Assembly (NCBI GenBank): GCA_905116865.2
Contig: CAJHNH020006668.1
Location: 1,176,412-1,240,411 of the forward strand
Length of the DNA stretch: 64,000 nucleotides
Source: Candidula unifasciata
Taxonomy: Eukaryota; Mollusca; Gastropoda; Stylommatophora; Geomitridae
Direction: 5' to 3'
Every line of letters starts with the position of its first letter. The first letter of the stretch is position 1. Made by a program: the position numbers and the translations under genes. This document shows, one piece after another, positions 57,845 to 64,000 of this stretch. The notes below the pieces were generated by a model. It was given only the letters and a program-made list of their open reading frames with translations. It searched no databases and was not told the DNA's origin.

Positions 57845-57965
57845 CTGAAATCATAACAACAGTAGAACCAGGTGTCACACTCAGTGATAAAATAGTATTA
57901 GTGATAGTCCCTATGAAGTTTCCGGAGAATTATTTATTTTCTCATGAGGTGGGGGAAGGGGGGGG

Positions 57966-58240
57966 GGCGTGTTCTAGCGGCTAGATGCTCGACTGCGGAT
58001 CAGAAGGTCGTGGGGTCGGGTCTTGACAGGGACCGGACTTTTTCAAAAATGACCTTTGGCTTCCATGTCGACCAGCCTTGAGTGGGTACCAGGTACAGTC
58101 ACGTGAAGTAAAGGCGGTCGGCGTGATGCTGACTACATCACCCACAAAGTGCCGTCTGATCTATAAAATATAGGTCTAGCCCTATATACAAATACGCCTG
58201 AAAGTCGTGGGAAATGGTCCTTTTTTTACGCCACTAGCTT
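57966..58240 (+). repeat. SINE family B, most complete plus-strand copy
   Basis: Head GTGTTCTAGCGGCTAGATGC, then AAGGTCGTGGGGTCGGGTC (worn B-box), body with TCGACCAGCCTTGAGTGGGT, and the 3' end GGTCCTTTTTTTACG. About 120 nt upstream (in the gene's direction) of the 57.8-kb acceptor. Confidence 0.85.
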
Positions 58241-58399
58241 AAAAAAAGGGGGAGGGTGGGTCTATTTTACCTTTGTAGTGTGACAGGCAGGTAGCTAAAC
58301 TAAGTAGATGAATACAACACAAAGACCTGAATGAATGCAGATGGGTATGCGAGGAGACAGCTGCGAACAAATATCTTAATTAACAGTCTTGGATAACTT

Positions 58400-58560
58400 A
58401 GCGGGTCATCATCCTGTAGCAAGTCTTTCACAGAACGTCGCTCCCAACACAGCAGAAGAAGATCATCATCGATCCTTTACCAGCTTTGCCGCCTCATGGA
58501 CTTGTCTGCCCAAAGTAACTAAGCGGACAGGCAGACAGCATCATCCCTGGGTAAGTAGTC
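58400..58560 (+). mobile_element. RTE-like scrap
   Basis: CATCATCCTGTAGCAAGTC and TTCACAGAACGTCGCTC parallel the tail region at 51295-51330. 58560-58950 shows nothing recognisable. Confidence 0.4.
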
Positions 58561-58956
58561 AGACAGGTAAAGTAAATAACAATTTTTCATACACTGAATT
58601 GTAATGGGTAAATGGGGCGGATTTTTTTATTAGGAAATCATTAAACATTGTCACTTCCCAGGTGGTTCCATAGTGCCCATTTTAGACTGCGACAGGGGAT
58701 CGGTCATCTCTGCCTGAAGGCGATTCGAACACATCACCCTGGGGCAAACAGGTAAAGGCGTAAACCAGTGAGCTTTAATGTTGCAAGCATGCGTGCCGAT
58801 TCAAACAAAACACGAGGGGTGAGGGATATCTATAAAGAATGGAGAAAATCAAGGTATTTGAAATATGAAATGTACAAGCATATACTGGAAAAGGAGAATT
58901 GTGATGGGAATGAACGAGATCTATTAAATTACATACGTAGATACGTAAATTAGTAA

Positions 58957-59503
<547 letters not shown>

Positions 59504-59627
59504 CGGACACCCTTGTCAGCCTGCGGAATATTTCCGCTAGAAACGGTTGGCAATGTCACTGGCTAAAATAGGACAAGGACGCGATGTACTTTAAAAAATA
59601 AAAATACGGAGGTGGCCCGGATGGGAA

Positions 59628-59650
59628 GGGGGGGGGGGGGGGGGGGGGGG
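59628..59650. repeat. G23 run
   Basis: Pure G run; next to it 59660-59960 is relatively CpG-rich with a CCAAT box on the minus strand (CAGCCAATAG). Confidence 0.9.
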
Positions 59651-59659
59651 ACAGCAAAG

Positions 59660-59960
59660 TTATTTGGCAAACTCGCGCTTTAGGCGTGGCTGAGAGATAG
59701 GGCGTCGGGGTGTCTCTCGACGCTATTGGCTGAAAGCATCTCTTGTTCGCACCTTTTAGCAGCTCCTTCACTTTCGCTCCAGCTAGTGGGAGGTTTAGAT
59801 TACCGGTCTTGAAGTGAGAAGATAACTCGGGGTTCCGATATTTCTGTTGCAGAGGGCGTTGGTAGGATAAATGTAATGGTGCAGTGGATGTTCCAGTATG
59901 GGTGACGCACTTCACGATGACTAGTTAACTGATTTATGAAGTGAGGTGAACAAGCATTAG
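59660..59960. promoter_or_regulatory. CpG-rich stretch, possible promoter
   Basis: Denser CpG than its surroundings, CCAAT on the minus strand and a CRE-like TGCGTCAC near 59905. It lies upstream of the first visible exon. Could be an alternative promoter or an old element; weak. 59960-60470 has AT-rich sequence only. Confidence 0.2.
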
Positions 59961-60479
59961 CGACGAAACCTGGGCGCTAAAGCACCTTGGGGTCCCCATC
60001 CGTCTATCCCCCTCCCCCACCCAATTATTATTCCATATGTTTAGGAAGCAAACCATGTATAGATTGTCTCCTTTTTGAGCATTTATCATATATTTCATAT
60101 TATTTTGAATATATTATATTTATTAGCCACTCAACAAACAATAATAATAATAATATTTTTATTATTATTGCGCAGTTTAACAAGTTTTAAGCCCCTTTCA
60201 GTTAAATACAGTGCTAAGCTTGACATTTTCATAGTAATCTCTAGCGAGCTTAGAAAACCTTGAAAGCAACAAATGTAACCACCCGAGACGGAGTGCAAGC
60301 AGACTGTAGAAACAACAACTTGTGCCAGATACATTAGGAAATAGAAGACCAAACAGTCTAATCATCTCGTCAGAATGTAGCAGCATTAGCTGCACATTCC
60401 CTACATCTAATATATGACACAAGATAAAGAATACGGATTGCCGGCATTAACAGAAATTTCAAAATCACACAGGCCCAAA

Positions 60480-60690
60480 GACTTAGTGTCAGAATCCGCA
60501 TCCAGTGAAATTTTGTATAACGGCCTAGGCTCCGAGGTCGACCAGGCCTAAAATGGATATCAGGCAAAGTCCTGGGAAGTACAGGCGGCAGTCGAAATTG
60601 TAACATAGCCTCTTTAGTGCAGACTGATCTATTTAAAAGTGTCAGTCCAGTCACGTACGCCTGATGTCACTGGCGTTTTTGGTGTCCGGA
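60480..60690 (+). repeat. SINE family B fragment
   Basis: CCGAGGTCGACCAGGCCTAA, AGTCCTGGGAAGTACAGGC and the end near ACGCCTGATGTCACTGGCG. A second scrap, GGTCCAGCCCTATACGCC, lies at 60920. The stretch 60775-60835 is a GATGATGACGATG microsatellite. Confidence 0.6.
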
Positions 60691-60979
60691 ACTGACAATG
60701 ACAAAGACTGAAAATAGGCTGTGTTATTCATCGAGTCATTAACTACAAACTAATCCTCCCGCGACGCTAGATGATAAAATTGGATGACGATGGTGATGAT
60801 GATGACGATGGTGATGATGATGATGACGATGATGATCCTACTTTACCTTTACAACAACACATACGAGAGGGAAAAGGCAAATAATACGTGATGTTTACCA
60901 TTTGGTCTTTAAAAATACAGGTCCAGCCCTATACGCCCAAACACTAAATGTGTGAAAACGGTTCTTTTACTTCATACCT

Positions 60980-61680
60980 TTAGGGTAATGGTATTCCAAC
61001 AGAACATACTGCCGTTGGGGTGGAAAGTTAAACCTCCACAGTCTAGGAAGGAAAGATCCCCTTCTTGTCGCCTCCTTTCTATTAGACAATATTCAGGCTA
61101 TTTTTCAACTTCTCTGGTAATTCTGGGAATTTGCTAATATAGTCTGTTCCAAAAGTGCCCTAAAACTGTAACAAATACCTAAATGTATAGATCACTACGA
61201 TGTTTTGTGCATGTTGTCTAAGGTTTCCCACCCATGTCCTTATATAAACTAAAATTCACAAACCCCTTTCTGTATTTCGTGTGTTTATTTTAAATGAACT
61301 GTTAACTTCTCCGAAACCGCGAACGCATGGCTAAAGTTTTCAACTGCGATTATGGCTACAAAGTTTAATTTAACAGTCATACTGACAGCCAGGTTATCTT
61401 GCAGTTCTTTTATTTATTATAACAAGCAGTGGAAAAAATTCCTGGCGTTATATTCCTTTGAATTTGTCTCCTATTACTCCCATAGAAAGTTAATTTTTCA
61501 AAATTATATTTCGCTGTTATTTCCACCGAAGCCTCACGAGATCAAGATGAGGCAGAAGACTGGAAAATTAAACTTTTTTTTAAGATCCCGTGCGAAGTCG
61601 GGCAATTAAAATCTAGTGATTTCATAATTCACAATTGCATAGGTGCAGCTATTTTCTTAAAGCGATGAATTTCTTTGATT
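60980..61680. other. Non-coding, nothing recognised
   Basis: AT-rich; a plus-strand open frame at 61352-61609 resembles no known protein. Confidence 0.4.
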
Positions 61681-61684
61681 TTTG

Positions 61685-62975
61685 ATTGATTAATAATAAT
61701 CATCATCAGGGGCCTTGCCGACTGGCGTGGGCGATCATGCCTCTCCATAATCTGCGATCTCCTGCAGCATGTATCAGTTCGGGTGCCGACACACCTCCAT
61801 GCCATGCAACAAGACTGTCAAGCATCTTCTCTCGTTGTCTTCCGCTATCCCTTTTTCCGCAGATCTTTCCAGTGGTCACAACATGTTCTATTTTCCCTCT
61901 TCTCATAACATGGCCGAAAAATGATGACTGTCTCCTTCTGATGTCTGTGAAAGTTGTCTTTGGGCTCCCGCCTCTTTCAAAACCTCTTGGTTGCTCTTTT
62001 AGGCTGTCCAAGGTATTCTAAGCATTCTTCTGTAAAACCACATCTCTGAGGCCTCTAAAAATTGTTTGGCCTGCCTACCGATTGTCCAGGATTCACATCC
62101 ATATGTTAAAACTGGATGTAAGTAGCAAGCAATAATTCTTTTTCTAACTCTCAATGACAAGGATATATTGCACAAGATGTTTTTCATTTTATAAAATGCA
62201 GTTTTTGCCTGTCCAATTCTGTTTCTCATTTCAGTTATGCACCTTTCATCTGATGTTATCCATGTGCCCAGATACTTAAATTTCTGTACTTGTCCTAAAA
62301 TAACACCATTGACTTTTATTACACATTTAGGAATAATTTGTTTCTTTGATACCACCATTACTTCTGTCTTCCCATTATTCAAACTGAGGCCCATTCTTCC
62401 ACTTTCTAACACCACAATGTCTATCATTTCCTGTAATTCTTTCTGACTTGTTGCTATCAAGACTGTGTCATCAGCATAACGTAAATTGTTTATATTGTGC
62501 CCACCAACCACAATTCCGGGCATATCAATTAAAGATCTCATTATATATTCACTGTATATTGAAAACAAATCAGGTGACATTACACATCCTTGTCGTACGC
62601 CCCTCTTTATGCTTTGAAATGTACCTAAACAGTTGTTTATTCTTATAGCTGCTGTTTGCTGCCAATACATATTCTTTATTATTTGTAGATCTTTCCCATC
62701 AATGTTTAATTTTTCTAACAGTTTGATTACTTCTTCATGCTTCACGCAGTCAAATGCTTTTGTATAGTCTATGAAGCATAAGTACAAATCAGTCTTTACT
62801 TCTATAGCTCTTTCTGACAATGTCCTTAGGATGTAAATGGCATTGTTTGTACCTTTTCCTTTTACAAATCCATATTGTTCATCGCTGATTTCTGGTTTAA
62901 TTTTGTTTCTCCTTCTTGTCATAATTATTCTCTGTAAAATCTTAGTCATGTGACTCATAAGACTTATTGTGCGAT
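61685..62975 (-). mobile_element. 5'-truncated RTE-like non-LTR retrotransposon
   Basis: Open frame 62958-61999 (319 residues): EISDEQYGFVKGKGTNNAIY, CFIDYTKAFDCV, GVRQGCVMSPDLFSIYSE, LRYADDTVLIA, KYLGTWITSD, then RRMLRIPW. A frameshift near 62005 moves the C-terminus to a second frame (FFGHVMRRGKIEHVVTTGKI, GRQREKMLDS). The 3' tail is GATGATGATTATTATTAA. No endonuclease domain. Several scraps in the window derive from relatives. Confidence 0.88.
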
Positions 62976-62979
62976 GTGA

Positions 62980-63960
62980 TTAATAATATGTACCCCTAAC
63001 AGAAAATAATAATTGTCACAAATCGTTTACTTTTTATGAGCCAATTAACAAAAATTATGACAGTATGTGACTTCGCTATTCAAAGTAATCGCGCCTTAGT
63101 TAGTTTTTAGTAGGGGTTCCTTAAAAATGCGCGCAATGTGACGTTTTGCGAAGTTCGAGTCAATTCATTTACTGTAAACGTGCTAACTGTACGTTCTGAG
63201 CCTGTATATTATTTGAGGTAATATACCACAAATAATAAAAAATAACAATTAGATGTCTGCTTATATTATGATTATTCGCCTACAATGATATGATTATTAG
63301 CAGATCGCATGCTATATTTCAACAATTTGAACCCAACGGTTACTTGGAGAGAGAAAAAAAGCACGATTTTTAAAAGTTGGGCACGACTTTTAGAAAGGAA
63401 CATACCCATTTTTACGAGGCTTGTTCAATCCACTAGCCAGGAAAACATCTAGCGACTTCTGAGCAATTAACCTAGACTACCCACTGTGTAATGTAGGAAT
63501 TGATAAGAAGGGTCGTGGATACATTCATTTTGCTAAGACGCTGCATATAGCATAAAGATATTGTACGTTGAGGGTTAAATCCCAAATGCTATTGAACAAA
63601 CGCTTTCTTCATACTCAAACGACGTGCCTGAAATAAAATAAAATTACTGTTCTTCCAAAATCTAATCAGATACAACGAGCCAACACCCTGGGCTGGTAAC
63701 AAAGAATTTCATTGTCTGTGCTGGAAGACTACAGCAATCTGCCCAGGAGGTGCTTTTTACAAATGTAAAACGACCGATTAACATCTTTAGCCAAGCCGAC
63801 TCCAGATAAAACCTGGATGATAACATCCGTCCCAGGTAAAGAAAGGTTATCCCGCAGCGGCTGTTGACTGTCATGGTTGGGGGTAGTGCGCTTGGCGTCA
63901 AATGATTCAGGTATTAGGAGGTATCTTGTCTAATTTTTACTCCTCTCGGGTCCCCCCCCC
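62980..63960. other. AT-rich right edge
   Basis: No betaglycan exon found. A minus-strand 66-codon frame near 63920-63725 (LLIPESFDAKRTTPNHDSQQ, then VNRSFYICKKHLLGRLL, stop) looks protein-like but is unidentified. C-rich run at 63953-63965. Confidence 0.3.
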
Positions 63961-64000
63961 CCCCCAGAAAAAAGTACTAGTTGAAGCAGCAGCAGTAGTG

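Overview
The window is metazoan nuclear DNA, very probably from a mollusc and most likely a gastropod. This rests on split GT-AG genes, dense microsatellites and minisatellites, several clades of non-LTR retrotransposon, tRNA-derived SINEs, hAT and mariner elements, and an overall AT-rich composition. The species call is inference; no marker gene fixes it.

One real host gene is visible. It is a betaglycan (TGF-beta receptor type III, TGFBR3)-like co-receptor on the minus strand. I reconstructed 13 coding exons between 57844 and 25711. Every junction has AC...CT on the plus strand (GT-AG in the transcript), the phases agree at every junction, and the joined 2118 nt read as 705 codons plus a stop. 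In transcript order the exons give the end of the first orphan-domain half (57.7 kb), the second orphan half (53.6, 52.4 and 50.2 kb), ZP-N (48.5 and 44.1 kb), an acidic Ser-Gly linker running into the last ZP-N cysteine (42.3 kb), ZP-C (38.1, 37.1, 35.2 and 32.4 kb), the transmembrane segment (31.1 kb) and a short cytoplasmic tail with the stop codon (25.7 kb). The signal peptide and the start of the orphan domain lie beyond the right edge, at or past 58 kb.

The introns and the 25 kb downstream of the stop are packed with repeats. 1-12.6 kb: decayed retroelements, SINEs, a SPIN-like hAT element with a perfect 8-bp target duplication, a mariner MITE, and 39-bp and 48-bp minisatellites. 12.6-25.7 kb: mostly AT-rich sequence downstream of the stop with three diverged tandem arrays, a 45-nt G run and two possible poly(A) signals. 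25.8-31 kb: last intron, with about 80 copies of a 41-bp minisatellite. 31.2-35.1 kb: a 72-bp array that copies the 3' splice site of the transmembrane exon, a broken mariner, and a 1.3-kb GAA/CAG minisatellite touching the ZP-C exon. 36-54 kb: RNase H-bearing and RTE-like retroelement fragments, a 25-bp minisatellite, SINEs in inverted pairs and a nested hAT element. 55.2-57.4 kb: a nearly intact RT-RNase H retrotransposon sitting in an intron in the same orientation as the gene. 58-64 kb: a SINE, a large GACA/GA/GATA microsatellite, and a 5'-truncated RTE-like element.

The main points of interest are an invertebrate betaglycan that appears to keep the glycosaminoglycan-attachment linker, a transmembrane exon whose splice acceptor has been tandemly multiplied, minisatellites that arose inside transposons, and a SPIN-like element of a kind known for horizontal transfer.
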